NCBI RefSeq assembly: GCF_900215355.1
Contig: NZ_OBEA01000003.1
Location: 434,001 to 498,000, forward strand
From: Pseudooceanicola antarcticus
GTDB taxonomy: Bacteria > Pseudomonadota > Alphaproteobacteria > Rhodobacterales > Rhodobacteraceae
Length of the DNA stretch: 64,000 nt
Direction: 5' to 3'
The translations under genes were made by a program, and so were the position numbers. The notes beneath the pieces are model-generated. The model did no database searches. It was not told the origin of the DNA and saw nothing but the letters and a program-made list of their open reading frames with translations. Of the stretch, positions 32,989-41,536 are shown piece after piece (position 1 is the stretch's first letter; each line of letters opens with the position of its first letter).

Positions 32989-35274
32989 ATGACCATTTCC
33001 GACCGCATCGCGGCCCTCTTGTTGCGCCACCTTCGCAAGCTCTCTGCGCTTGTGCTGCTGATCGTTCTTGGCCTCGGGGCGGGGATTCCGGCGCTGACCT
33101 TCTCGGCCGACAACACCAGTTTCTTCGGCAAGCAGAACCAGGAAACCCGCGACCTGGAAGACCTTGGTGAATTCTACACCGGCTCCAGCGGCTTCCTGAT
33201 CATGGTCAAGCCGCCCGAGGGCGAGATGTTCTCTCTGAACACCCTCGAAGCCCTGAAGGAAATGACGGCGGATGTCTGGCAGGCCCCCTTCGCCCTGCGC
33301 GTGGATTCCCCGGCCAACTTCAACCACAGCCGTTCCGAGGGGGAGGACATCATCGTCGAGCCGTTGCTGGACGAATATGCCGAGGTCACCCCCGAGGTGG
33401 CGGAGCGTTTCCAGGAGGTCGTCTCGACCAGCCCCGAGATGCGCAACCGGCTGGTGGCGGCGGATCTGCAGGCCTATGGCATCTCGCTGAACACCGTGCT
33501 GTCGGATGACTTCGAGGCGCGCCGGGACGAGCTGCTGGCCTTCCTCGACCAGATGGAGGCCGATTGGGCCGAACGCTACCCCGGTTTCGAGATCCGCATG
33601 ACCGGCGATGTGCTGGGCGGGCTGACCCTGGCCCTGGCCGCGAAGCAGGACATCCTGACCCTTGTGCCCATGGCCTTCGTGCTGGTGATCGCGCTGCTGC
33701 TCTTCTTCCTGCGGGTGCCGCTGGCGGTGGGTGGTGCGGCGCTGGTGGTCCTGCTCAGCACCATCGGCACCTTCGGGTTCACCGGCTTCCTGGGGATCGA
33801 GCTGACGGCAGGCACGGCGATCAGTCCGATGGCGGTCATGGTGCTGACCGCGGCCTCCTGCATCCACCTGATCCTCAGCTGGTTCCGCGAGCTCGACCGG
33901 TCGGACCGTGCCACCGCCCTGCATCACGCGATATCCGAGAACCTGGCCCCGGTGCTGGTGACCACCGTCACCACCGCGATCGGCTTCCTGGCGCTGAACT
34001 TCGCCGAGGCGCCGCCGCTGCAGGACATGGGCAATATCGTCGCCTTCGGGCTGATGATCGGCATGATCGCGAATTTCACCCTGCTGCCGCTGGCCCTGCG
34101 CGCCAGCCGCGCCCGTGGCGGCGACCGGCTGCCCCTGCGCGAGGGGATGATGCGGGTGCTGGCCGACCTCGCCGTGCGCTACCGTCGCGGCTGGATCACC
34201 GGCTTCCTGGCGCTGATCCTGGTGGCGGGTCTCGGCATCGGGCGTATCGGCTATGATGACAGCCTGGTGCGCTATTTCGATGACCGCTTCGAGTTCCGCC
34301 AGGACTCCGACGAGATCCAGCAGCATCTCACCGGGCTCGACAACCTTCAGTTCTCGTTCACCGCGCCCGAGGGCGGCTCTGTCTTCGATCCCGACTTCCT
34401 ACGCGATATCGACCGTTTCACCACCTGGATCGAGACCCAGGACAACGTCGTCGGGGTCTCGAGCCTGACCCAGGTGATCAAGCGGCTCAACATGTCGATG
34501 AACGGCGACGCGCCGGCCTTCGACCGTATCGCGGACAGCCGCGAGGCCAATGCCCAGCTGATGATGTTCTACGAGCTCTCGCTGCCGGTCGGGCTGGACC
34601 TCAACTCGACCATCGACGTGGATCGGCAGCGCACCCGCGTGGTCGTGCTGATGCGTGCCGAACACAGCGAGGACGTGCGCGGGCTGGCCAAGGTGGCCGA
34701 GGCCTGGATGGCCCGGAACACGCCCGACACCCAGGCCCGCGCGGCGGGGATTTCCTACGCCTTCTCCACGGTCTCCGAGCGCAACAACTCGCAGATGCTG
34801 GTCGGGCTGGTTCTGGTCCTGGTGCTGGTTTCGCTGATCATGATGGCCACCCTGCGCAACGCGCGGATGGGGGTGATCAGCCTGGCGCCGAACGTCCTGC
34901 CGGCCATCTTCGCCTTCGGTCTCTGGGGGATCAGCTTCGGCGATGTGAACCTGGGATCAACCGTGGTCACGACCATGACATTCGGGATCGTGGTGGATGA
35001 CACGGTTCACTTCCTCATGCACTATCTGGACGGACGGAAGAGGGGCCGTTCCACAGTAGATGCCTTGCAGGAGACGTTCCGGGTCGTAGGGTCCGCCATT
35101 ATCGTGACCTCGATCTGTCTCGCCATCGGATTTCTCGTCATGGCGACCTCCGGCTTTGCAATCAACCAGCACCTCGGTGCGCTGACTGCCATCGTGATCG
35201 GCTTCGCCCTGCTGGCGGATCTGCTGTTTCTCCCCGCACTGCTCCTCAGCTTTGACAGGACGAAAGCAAAATGA
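32989..35274 (+). CDS. MMPL/RND-family lipid exporter
   Basis: 761 residues from the ATG at 32989 (a TTG lies one codon upstream). It has the RND repeat: a membrane helix at about 15-40, a periplasmic domain, five helices at about 220-375, then helix seven at about 400-425, a second periplasmic domain and five helices at about 610-755. Proton-relay Asp pair VVDDTVHFLMHY is in the second half; the first-half counterpart reads AASCIHLILSWF without acidic residues. The family moves hydrophobic molecules such as hopanoids or mycobacterial lipids to the periplasm or outer membrane. It overlaps the LolA-like gene by ATGA and is the obvious exporter for the PKS/sulfotransferase product. Confidence 0.88.
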   Translation: MTISDRIAALLLRHLRKLSALVLLIVLGLGAGIPALTFSADNTSFFGKQNQETRDLEDLGEFYTGSSGFLIMVKPPEGEMFSLNTLEALKEMTADVWQAPFALRVDSPANFNHSRSEGEDIIVEPLLDEYAEVTPEVAERFQEVVSTSPEMRNRLVAADLQAYGISLNTVLSDDFEARRDELLAFLDQMEADWAERYPGFEIRMTGDVLGGLTLALAAKQDILTLVPMAFVLVIALLLFFLRVPLAVGGAALVVLLSTIGTFGFTGFLGIELTAGTAISPMAVMVLTAASCIHLILSWFRELDRSDRATALHHAISENLAPVLVTTVTTAIGFLALNFAEAPPLQDMGNIVAFGLMIGMIANFTLLPLALRASRARGGDRLPLREGMMRVLADLAVRYRRGWITGFLALILVAGLGIGRIGYDDSLVRYFDDRFEFRQDSDEIQQHLTGLDNLQFSFTAPEGGSVFDPDFLRDIDRFTTWIETQDNVVGVSSLTQVIKRLNMSMNGDAPAFDRIADSREANAQLMMFYELSLPVGLDLNSTIDVDRQRTRVVVLMRAEHSEDVRGLAKVAEAWMARNTPDTQARAAGISYAFSTVSERNNSQMLVGLVLVLVLVSLIMMATLRNARMGVISLAPNVLPAIFAFGLWGISFGDVNLGSTVVTTMTFGIVVDDTVHFLMHYLDGRKRGRSTVDALQETFRVVGSAIIVTSICLAIGFLVMATSGFAINQHLGALTAIVIGFALLADLLFLPALLLSFDRTKAK

Positions 35275-36068
35275 CCAAGACCATGTTTACCGCGATTGCC
35301 GCGATTGTCGCGGCTCTCTTCATCGGGCTGGGCCCGGCCAGCGCAGAGACCACCCAGGAGAAGGGGCTGCGCATTGCCCAAAGCGTGGGCCAGGAGCCCG
35401 GTTTCCGCGATCAGGCGGCCGAGGGCGAGATGATCCTGACCACCAAGTCCGGCCAGACCAGTATCCGCCGCTTCGAGGCCCGCGCGGTCGAGACCTCTCC
35501 GGGCGAGACGCGCTCGGTGCTGACCTTCCTCTGGCCCGGCGATATCCGCAATACGACCCTGCTGACCCATTCCCATGCCGGCGGGCGCGACGACGACCAG
35601 TGGCTCTACCTGCCGGCCGTCTCGAAGGTGCGGCGGATCTCGTCTTCGGGTCGCTCGGGCTCTTTCGTGGGCAGCGAATTCGCCTATGAGGACATGAGCG
35701 ACCAGGACGTGGACAAGTACACCTACAACTGGGTTGCGGATGGCAGCTGTCCGGGTGGCGGTCGCTGCCATATCGTCGACCGTTTCCCCAGGGGCGCCTC
35801 GGCCTACAGCTACGAGCGCGTCTGGATCGAGCAATCGCGCAAGCTGATCCAGAAGGTCGAATACTACGATCGCCGCAAGGCGCATCTGAAGACCATGCTC
35901 ATTTCAGGCTACCGCAAGCACAACGGCAAGTATTGGCGTGCCGCGAAGATGGAAATGAGCAATCACCTCACTGGCAAGGGCACCACCCTGACCTGGGACG
36001 GCTTTACCTTCGACAGGGGGGTCAACCCCAACGACCTGACGGTCAGCGCCCTTCGCAAGGGCCTTTGA
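35271..36068 (+). CDS. Outer membrane lipoprotein-sorting (LolA-like) periplasmic protein
   Basis: 265 residues. A signal peptide (MTKTMFTAIAAIVAALFIGL, then GPASA) precedes ETTQEKGLRIAQSV. The body fits the LolA-like group with an open beta-barrel that carries lipids, seen in MILTTKSGQTSIRRFEARAV, DQWLYLPAVSKVRRISSS, SFVGSEFAYEDMS and KMEMSNHLTGKGTTLTWDGF. Members usually sit beside RND/MMPL exporters and are thought to ferry their lipid cargo across the periplasm. Here the start overlaps the exporter stop. A hairpin without T-run lies past the stop at 36088-36113. Confidence 0.85.
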   Translation: MTKTMFTAIAAIVAALFIGLGPASAETTQEKGLRIAQSVGQEPGFRDQAAEGEMILTTKSGQTSIRRFEARAVETSPGETRSVLTFLWPGDIRNTTLLTHSHAGGRDDDQWLYLPAVSKVRRISSSGRSGSFVGSEFAYEDMSDQDVDKYTYNWVADGSCPGGGRCHIVDRFPRGASAYSYERVWIEQSRKLIQKVEYYDRRKAHLKTMLISGYRKHNGKYWRAAKMEMSNHLTGKGTTLTWDGFTFDRGVNPNDLTVSALRKGL

Positions 36069-36320
36069 ACAAGCAGGCAAAGGGCGAATCGCTCTCCCTC
36101 GGGGGAGGGCGATCTGACCTGAAAACAGGCAATGTGGATCAGGCTGTCCGACAGAAACCCTGAATAAGAGGTAAACGGGGCCATTCACACAACCATAGCG
36201 TGGCTTTTGTGTCCTTGCCGCATCGGCCGCTCTGCGCAATTCGGGCAACATACGTTTTCGGATATTTGGTGTGGCGCCCGGTGATACTTCTCTAGCCAAT
36301 CAGCAATTGGAGTAATTTGA

Positions 36321-37730
36321 ATGTCGTATTTCTCGGGGGGGAAAACCGCAGCGATTTCCGCGGGGGCGATTTTTGCGGCACTGGTCGGACAGGCGCAGGC
36401 GCAAGAGGCGGATGTGAATGCGAGCGTTTCCTTCGGGGTTCGCTATTACACCGAAGACGGCCTCTATCCGGAGCAATCCGATGCCGGAGCCGAGGGCGCG
36501 TTTGAATTCAACATCAACGGCGCCAAGCCTATCGGTCCGGGTCAGCTGAACTTCGACATCGACGGCCTTGCCGATATTACGGGCACGCGCAACGTCCTGA
36601 ACCCGGCAGAGCTGAATTACACCCAGAGCTTCGGCAACTGGAGCGTTCTGGCAGGCTTCCACACCGAGAACTGGGGCGTGGCCGAAAGCCGCTCGGTGAT
36701 GAACGTCATGAACCCGACCAACAATGCTGATCCGATGATCGAGGATGTGCTGCTTGGCACGCCCATGGTCAACCTGAACTACACCAGCTCCATCGGTACC
36801 TTCAGCGCCTATGCGCTGACCGGCTTTATCGAGCCGATCTATGCCGAGGGCGACGACGCGCGGTTCCGTTCGCCGCTGGAATGGGATTCCAGCCGAGCCG
36901 AGTTCGAGGCCAGCAAGCGGGATCGCAACCTGGACCTGGCGCTGCGCTACGCTGGCTATTTCTCGGTCGGGGCGGGCTCGCTGGACATCCAGGCGACCTA
37001 CTTCAACGGCACCAGCCGCGAAGCGGTCGGCCTGCCGGGCTGCGTGGGCTCCTTCGGCACCGTGACCGAGGCGATCTGTAACCAGGCCAACGTGCTGATC
37101 CAGCAGGCCTATGAAGCCGGTCTCGACCTCGATCTGGACGGCCTGGATTTCGATGTCTCCAACATCGAGGACATCCTTGACCAGATCGACCCCGACCTGG
37201 CCGACGACCTTGTGGCGCTGCTCTCGACCGAGCCGGTGCTGGGCGCCGTGCCCTACTACCAGAAGGTCGAGCAGATCGGCCTGTCGACCGTCTATGCCCT
37301 CAACGACCTGCAGCTGCGCTTCGAGGCCTCGGTGCATGAGACCTCTACCGGCGGCTACTTCTCGGGCATGGTCGGCGGCGACTATACCTTCAACGGCTTC
37401 TTCGCCGGCAAGGGTGATCTGACCGTGGCGGCGGAATACCTCTACGACGACCGCTCGCCGGTGCAGCCGCTGACGATCTTCGAGAACGATGTCTTCCTGG
37501 GCTTCAACTACAAGTTCAACAACGCCAATGCCACCGAGCTGAAGATGGGTGTCTTCCACGATATCGACAGCAAGGCGCGGCTCTACACCATGGGCGTCAG
37601 CTCTCGTCTGACCGATGAAACCAGCATCGAGTTCAATGCCACCCACGTGGACACGCAGGGCTACAACGATCCGCTGGCCTTCATCGGCAATGACAGCTTC
37701 ATGGAGCTGAAGTTCACCAGCTACTTCTGA
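36321..37730 (+). CDS. Outer-membrane beta-barrel protein linked to the exporter
   Basis: 469 residues from the ATG at 36321 (GGAG eight bases upstream). A signal peptide ends at AQAQ before EADVNASVSFGVRY. The rest is a run of alternating, aromatic-girdled strands, and the last residue is Phe in KFTSYF, the C-terminal signal for barrel assembly. ENWGVAESRSVMNVMNPTNN recalls barrel proteins partnered with RND and LolA-like proteins (DUF1302-type), but I cannot assign the family firmly. A 252-bp gap separates it from the LolA-like gene, so it may have its own promoter. A terminator follows. Confidence 0.7.
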   Translation: MSYFSGGKTAAISAGAIFAALVGQAQAQEADVNASVSFGVRYYTEDGLYPEQSDAGAEGAFEFNINGAKPIGPGQLNFDIDGLADITGTRNVLNPAELNYTQSFGNWSVLAGFHTENWGVAESRSVMNVMNPTNNADPMIEDVLLGTPMVNLNYTSSIGTFSAYALTGFIEPIYAEGDDARFRSPLEWDSSRAEFEASKRDRNLDLALRYAGYFSVGAGSLDIQATYFNGTSREAVGLPGCVGSFGTVTEAICNQANVLIQQAYEAGLDLDLDGLDFDVSNIEDILDQIDPDLADDLVALLSTEPVLGAVPYYQKVEQIGLSTVYALNDLQLRFEASVHETSTGGYFSGMVGGDYTFNGFFAGKGDLTVAAEYLYDDRSPVQPLTIFENDVFLGFNYKFNNANATELKMGVFHDIDSKARLYTMGVSSRLTDETSIEFNATHVDTQGYNDPLAFIGNDSFMELKFTSYF

Positions 37731-37757
37731 TCGCCTCGCGGGATCTGAAAATCAGCG

Positions 37758-37784
37758 CCCCCGACCGAAAGGCCGGGGGTTTTT
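37758..37784 (+). terminator. Terminator after the beta-barrel gene
   Basis: CCCCCGACC pairs with GGCCGGGGG across GAAA with one mismatch and is followed by TTTTTCTTT, 28 bp past the stop. It closes the PKS-to-barrel gene row. Confidence 0.85.
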
Positions 37785-37812
37785 CTTTGCGCGCGGCGGG
37801 GCAGAGTCGCGG

Positions 37813-37860
37813 TTGACACTCCCCTCTGTCTCTGAGAGATACGTAATATCATAACGAAAT
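37813..37860 (+). promoter_or_regulatory. Promoter with Zur-like site before the zinc-type ABC operon
   Basis: TTGACA at 37813-37818 is a good -35 box. GTAATATCATAACGAAAT at 37843-37860 matches the recalled alphaproteobacterial Zur signal at GTAAT, T and ATAAC, with a poorer right edge. The site would cover the -10/start region and block transcription when zinc is plentiful. Confidence 0.5.
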
Positions 37861-37890
37861 TTGACGTCCCTCGCGGGCGCAGGGGATAAG

Positions 37891-38643
37891 ATGGACGGGG
37901 AAGACGCCGCGATGGCCGGGGGCACTTCGGGACAGGCTGAACAGGCGATCCGCCTGCGCGATCTGCAATTCTCTTGGTCCGGTCGCACCAGCTTCCGCAT
38001 GGAGGTGCCCGACCTGCGGGTCGCCCGCGGCGAGAAGGTCTTTCTGCTGGGCGAGAGTGGCAGCGGCAAGTCGACGCTGCTCAGCCTGATCTGCGGCATC
38101 AATGCCCCGCAACGCGGCACGGTCGAGGTCGATGGCACCGCGCTCGGCTCTCTTTCGGCGGCGGCCCGCGATCGCTTCCGCGCCGAGCGGATCGGCGTGA
38201 TCTTCCAGATGTTCAACCTGCTGCCCTATGCCTCGCCGCTTGAGAATATCCTGTTGCCCCTGAGCTTTGCCAAGGCGCGCCGGGCCAGGGTCGCCGACCC
38301 GCGGGCCGAGGCGCTGCGGCTGACCGCGGGGCTCGGGCTTGAGGCAGACCTGGTCTGCGGCGCCCGTGCCTCCGAGTTGAGCATCGGCCAGCAGCAGCGC
38401 GTTGCTGCCGCCCGCGCCCTGATCGGAGGTCCGGCGCTGATCGTTGCAGATGAGCCGACCTCGGCGCTGGATGCCGCCCGGCAGGGCGATTTCCTGGACC
38501 TGCTGATGCAGCAGACCGAGGCCGAGGGCGCCACACTGCTTATGGTCAGCCATGACGCAAGACTGGCCGAGCGCTTCGACCGGGTGATGGACCTGTCGCA
38601 GGTCGTGCTCACCTCCCGCGAGGGGCCTGGGGCCGGCGGCTGA
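37891..38643 (+). CDS. ABC transporter ATP-binding protein (MacB/LolD type, Zrg-like zinc system)
   Basis: 250 residues from the ATG at 37891 (AGGGG upstream); a TTG at 37861 is the longer alternative. Walker A LLGESGSGKST, Q-loop VIFQMFNLLPYASPLEN, signature ASELSIGQQQRVAAARAL and Walker B ALIVADEPTSALD are complete. It belongs to the LolD/MacB group that pairs with FtsX-type permeases, and the permease gene (39511) lies two genes on. Between them is a His-rich DUF2796 protein. The set resembles the Vibrio Zrg zinc-uptake system, so this ATPase probably powers metal uptake or release from the binding protein. Confidence 0.88.
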   Translation: MDGEDAAMAGGTSGQAEQAIRLRDLQFSWSGRTSFRMEVPDLRVARGEKVFLLGESGSGKSTLLSLICGINAPQRGTVEVDGTALGSLSAAARDRFRAERIGVIFQMFNLLPYASPLENILLPLSFAKARRARVADPRAEALRLTAGLGLEADLVCGARASELSIGQQQRVAAARALIGGPALIVADEPTSALDAARQGDFLDLLMQQTEAEGATLLMVSHDARLAERFDRVMDLSQVVLTSREGPGAGG

Positions 38644-38665
38644 CGACTCCGCAGGCGTCACTGAT

Positions 38666-38688
38666 GAAATGTTATACTGTATTCCAAA
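38666..38688 (+). promoter_or_regulatory. Zur-like site before the DUF2796 gene
   Basis: GAAATGTTATA (38666-38676) is identical to the left half of the classic gammaproteobacterial Zur box and close to the alphaproteobacterial one; the right half TGTATTCC is weaker. It sits 26 bp before the start of the His-rich protein, arguing for zinc control of a second promoter. Confidence 0.5.
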
Positions 38689-38713
38689 TCGCAATCCTGG
38701 AGAGGACAGCAAG

Positions 38714-39466
38714 ATGAAACGCATTGCAATGACCGCGCTGGCCGGGCTGGTTGCCCCGATGGCCATGGCCGACGAACAGCGCGAGCTGGGCGCGCATGTC
38801 CACGGTGTCTCGCAGCTTGAACTGGCTGTCGAGGGCGACCAGCTGACGCTGGCGCTGCGCGCCCCCGGCGCCGACATCACCGGCTTCGAGCATGCCGCCG
38901 AAAGTGCAGAGGACAAGGCCGCTGTCGCCGATGCGCTGGCGCTGCTTGCCCGGTCCGAGGCCATTTTCGCCTTCCCCGAAGCGGCCGGCTGTGTCCTGGT
39001 TGAGGCCAACGCCGAGCTGGAGGGCGAAGGCGCCCACGACCACGATGATCAAGATCACGAGGCACATGATCACGAGGCACATGATCACGACGAGCATGAC
39101 CACGACGAACATGCCCATGACGATCATGACTACGACGATCATGACCACGATGCGCATGAGCACGAAGATCACGACGATCATGGTCATGAGGGCCATGAGC
39201 ACGATGAGCATGGGCACGACGATCATGACGATCACGCCCATGACGACCACGACCATGACCACGGCGAAGAGGCGCATGCAGGGCATAGTGAGTTCCACGC
39301 CATGTACATGTATGAGTGCAGCGATGCCGGCGCGCTGACCGAGGTGGCCTTCCCCTTCTTCGACAGTTTTCCGAATGCCCGTGAGATCGAAGCGCAGTAC
39401 ATTACCGACAGCGGCGCCGGTGCCGCCGAGGTCGAGGCCGATGCCGCCGTGCTGAAGCTCGACTGA
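38714..39466 (+). CDS. DUF2796 His/Asp-rich periplasmic metal-binding protein (ZrgA-like)
   Basis: 250 residues from the ATG at 38714 (GGAGAGGA upstream). Signal peptide MKRIAMTALAGLVAPMAMA is followed by the DUF2796 opening ELGAHVHGVSQLELAVEGDQ. Residues about 105-190 are a low-complexity run of His, Asp and Glu (units such as HDHEAHDHDEHDH) able to bind many metal ions. The domain resumes with FHAMYMYECSDAGALTEVAF. ZrgA of Vibrio has the same DUF2796 plus His-rich design and serves zinc uptake. It is flanked by an ABC ATPase and an FtsX-type permease and preceded by a Zur-like site. Confidence 0.87.
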   Translation: MKRIAMTALAGLVAPMAMADEQRELGAHVHGVSQLELAVEGDQLTLALRAPGADITGFEHAAESAEDKAAVADALALLARSEAIFAFPEAAGCVLVEANAELEGEGAHDHDDQDHEAHDHEAHDHDEHDHDEHAHDDHDYDDHDHDAHEHEDHDDHGHEGHEHDEHGHDDHDDHAHDDHDHDHGEEAHAGHSEFHAMYMYECSDAGALTEVAFPFFDSFPNAREIEAQYITDSGAGAAEVEADAAVLKLD

Positions 39467-39510
39467 TATGCTCATGGCGCCGCCCCAGGCGGCGCCGACA
39501 GGAGACTGAC

Positions 39511-40764
39511 ATGCTGCTAACCGCCCTTGCCTGGCAATCGCTGCTCAGCCGCAAGATCACCGTCGGGCTGACGATCTTTGCCATCAGCCTGTCCGTGGCG
39601 CTCTTTCTCGGGGTCGAGAAGGTGCGCACCGGGGCCAAGGCGAGCTTCGCCGACACGATCTCGGATACCGACCTGATCCTGGGCGCGCGTTCGGGCGGGG
39701 TGCAGCTGTTGCTCTACTCGGTGTTCCGGGTCGGCAATGCCACCAACAATGTCACCTGGGAGAGCTACCAGGACATTGCCTCCCGGCCCGAGGTCGACTG
39801 GATCGTGCCGATTTCGCTGGGCGACAGCCACCGCGGGTTCCGCGTCATGGGCACCACCACGGATTTCTTCGACCGCTACAAGTATCGCGGCGGGCGCGGG
39901 CTGGAGATGGCCGAAGGCGCGCGTTTCGATGATCTCTTCGATGCGGTGGTCGGGGCCGATGTGGCGGCCGAGCTGGGCTACGAGACCGGACAGGAGGTCG
40001 TCGTCGCGCATGGCCTCGCCTCCTTCACCGAGCATGACGACAAGCCCTTCCGCATCTCCGGCGTGCTGGCGCGCACCGGCACCCCGGTCGACCGCACCGT
40101 CTTCGTCAGCCTGCGCGCCATCGAGGCGATCCATGTGGACTGGCGCAACGGGGCGCAGATCCCCGGACAGACGGTCGGCGCCGACGCGGTGCGCCAGATG
40201 GAGCTGACCCCCGGCGCCATCACCGCCGCGATGATCGGCACCAAGTCCCGCTTGCAGATTTTCGGCCTGCAGCGCTGGATCAACGAATATCCCGAAGAGC
40301 CCCTGCTGGCGATCCTGCCGGGGGTGACCCTGCAAGAGCTCTGGAGCCTGATCGGCGTGGCGGAAACGGCGCTGGTCGGCGTCTCGGCCATGGTGGTGGC
40401 GACGGCACTTCTTGGGATGGCGGCGATGATCTTCTCGGGCCTGGCCGAACGGCGGCGCGAGATGGCGATCCTGCGCGCAGTCGGCGCGCGCCCCTGGACC
40501 ATCCTCGGCCTGCTCTCGCTCGAGGCGCTGCTGATGGCGGGGCTCGGCGTCCTGCTGGGACTGGCGCTGCTCTATGGCGGGCTGCTTGCCGGGCGGGGCT
40601 GGATCGACCAGAGCTTCGGAATCTACCTGCGGATCGGCGCCCCGTCGCCGCGCGAATTGGCGGTGTTGGGCCTCGTGCTGCTCGCCGCGCTTCTTGTCAG
40701 CCTGATGCCCGCATGGCGCGCCTATCGCATGTCGTTGAGCGACGGTATGAGTATCAGGATCTGA
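39511..40764 (+). CDS. FtsX-like ABC transporter permease (Zrg-like zinc system)
   Basis: 417 residues. One N-terminal membrane helix (about 15-35) precedes a large periplasmic MacB-type domain containing SDTDLILGARSGGVQLLLYS, and three C-terminal helices lie at about 285-405. The FtsX core shows GLAERRREMAILRAVGARPWTILGLL. It is the membrane partner of the LolD-type ATPase at 37891 in the operon with the DUF2796 protein. FtsX-type pumps often act on envelope proteins, so it may help strip metal from the His-rich protein rather than form an ordinary channel. AGGAGACTGAC precedes the ATG. Confidence 0.87.
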   Translation: MLLTALAWQSLLSRKITVGLTIFAISLSVALFLGVEKVRTGAKASFADTISDTDLILGARSGGVQLLLYSVFRVGNATNNVTWESYQDIASRPEVDWIVPISLGDSHRGFRVMGTTTDFFDRYKYRGGRGLEMAEGARFDDLFDAVVGADVAAELGYETGQEVVVAHGLASFTEHDDKPFRISGVLARTGTPVDRTVFVSLRAIEAIHVDWRNGAQIPGQTVGADAVRQMELTPGAITAAMIGTKSRLQIFGLQRWINEYPEEPLLAILPGVTLQELWSLIGVAETALVGVSAMVVATALLGMAAMIFSGLAERRREMAILRAVGARPWTILGLLSLEALLMAGLGVLLGLALLYGGLLAGRGWIDQSFGIYLRIGAPSPRELAVLGLVLLAALLVSLMPAWRAYRMSLSDGMSIRI

Positions 40765-40891
40765 CAAGCGCGATCCGGCGGCGGCGGGGCCGGTCACTCC
40801 CCGTCCGCTGCCGGCTCGCGCCGGTTTCCCCCGCGCCCGCGCGCAGCTGCCATCCAGTGCCCGCCACGGGCTCCAGCCGATGAGGATCAAG

Positions 40892-41407
40892 ATGCTGACC
40901 ACCCGACGAGAGCTTCTGGCCGCGATGGCAGCCATCAGCCTGCCCCTGCCGCTGGCCGCCCGCGACGAGGTGATCGACCTGGAATGGTCGGACCTGATCC
41001 CGCAGGGCGATGGCGGCATGTCGCTGGACCGGCTGCGCCAGCTCGGCGTGGTCGAACACAACCAGCACGGAGAGCTCTCTTCCGGGTTCGAGCAGGAAGA
41101 GGCCGCCGCCGTCACCACCGAGTACAACGGCAAGATCGTCCGGCTGCCGGGTTTCATCGTGCCGCTGGACTTCGACGCCAAGGGGGTGACCGCCTTCATC
41201 CTGGCCCCCTTCGTCGGGGCCTGCATCCACGTGCCGCCGCCGCCTGCCAACCAGCTGGTCTTCGTCACCACCGACCGCCCCTACGAAAGCAAGGGCCTTT
41301 ACGATCCGGTCAATGTGACGGGGATGTTCGGCACCGCGGCCACGGGCACCCAACTGGCCCAGATCGGCTATGCGCTCTCTGCCGACGAGATCGTGCCCTT
41401 CGGCTGA
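40892..41407 (+). CDS. DUF3299 family periplasmic protein (Zrg-like operon)
   Basis: 171 residues from the ATG at 40892, favoured because AGGA lies six bases upstream; an ATG four codons earlier (40880) lacks one. A twin-arginine-like start (TTRRELLAAMAAISLPL) suggests export. The conserved core is VRLPGFIVPLDFDAKGVTAFILAPFVGACIHVPPPPANQ with one Cys, matching DUF3299. Family members occur downstream of DUF2796/ABC permease genes in Vibrio and Pseudomonas. Its role is unknown; metal or redox handling is a guess from context. Confidence 0.85.
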   Translation: MLTTRRELLAAMAAISLPLPLAARDEVIDLEWSDLIPQGDGGMSLDRLRQLGVVEHNQHGELSSGFEQEEAAAVTTEYNGKIVRLPGFIVPLDFDAKGVTAFILAPFVGACIHVPPPPANQLVFVTTDRPYESKGLYDPVNVTGMFGTAATGTQLAQIGYALSADEIVPFG

Positions 41408-41536
41408 GGCCTCGGGGCGTCGTGTTCAATTTTCTGCAACGAATGGGTGCGGCGGAGGCCTTTCCCGCCGTCGATTGAGAGTACGTTAAGGGATCGGAAC
41501 CTAGTCTGGCTGCGCCATCAGCCCAGGGAGTTCCCG

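Noticed and set aside
22745-37730. Recent mobile-element acquisition of the PKS cluster
   Set aside because: No integrase, transposase, tRNA or flanking direct repeat was seen, and coding GC looks like the neighbours; only the upstream region is AT-richer.
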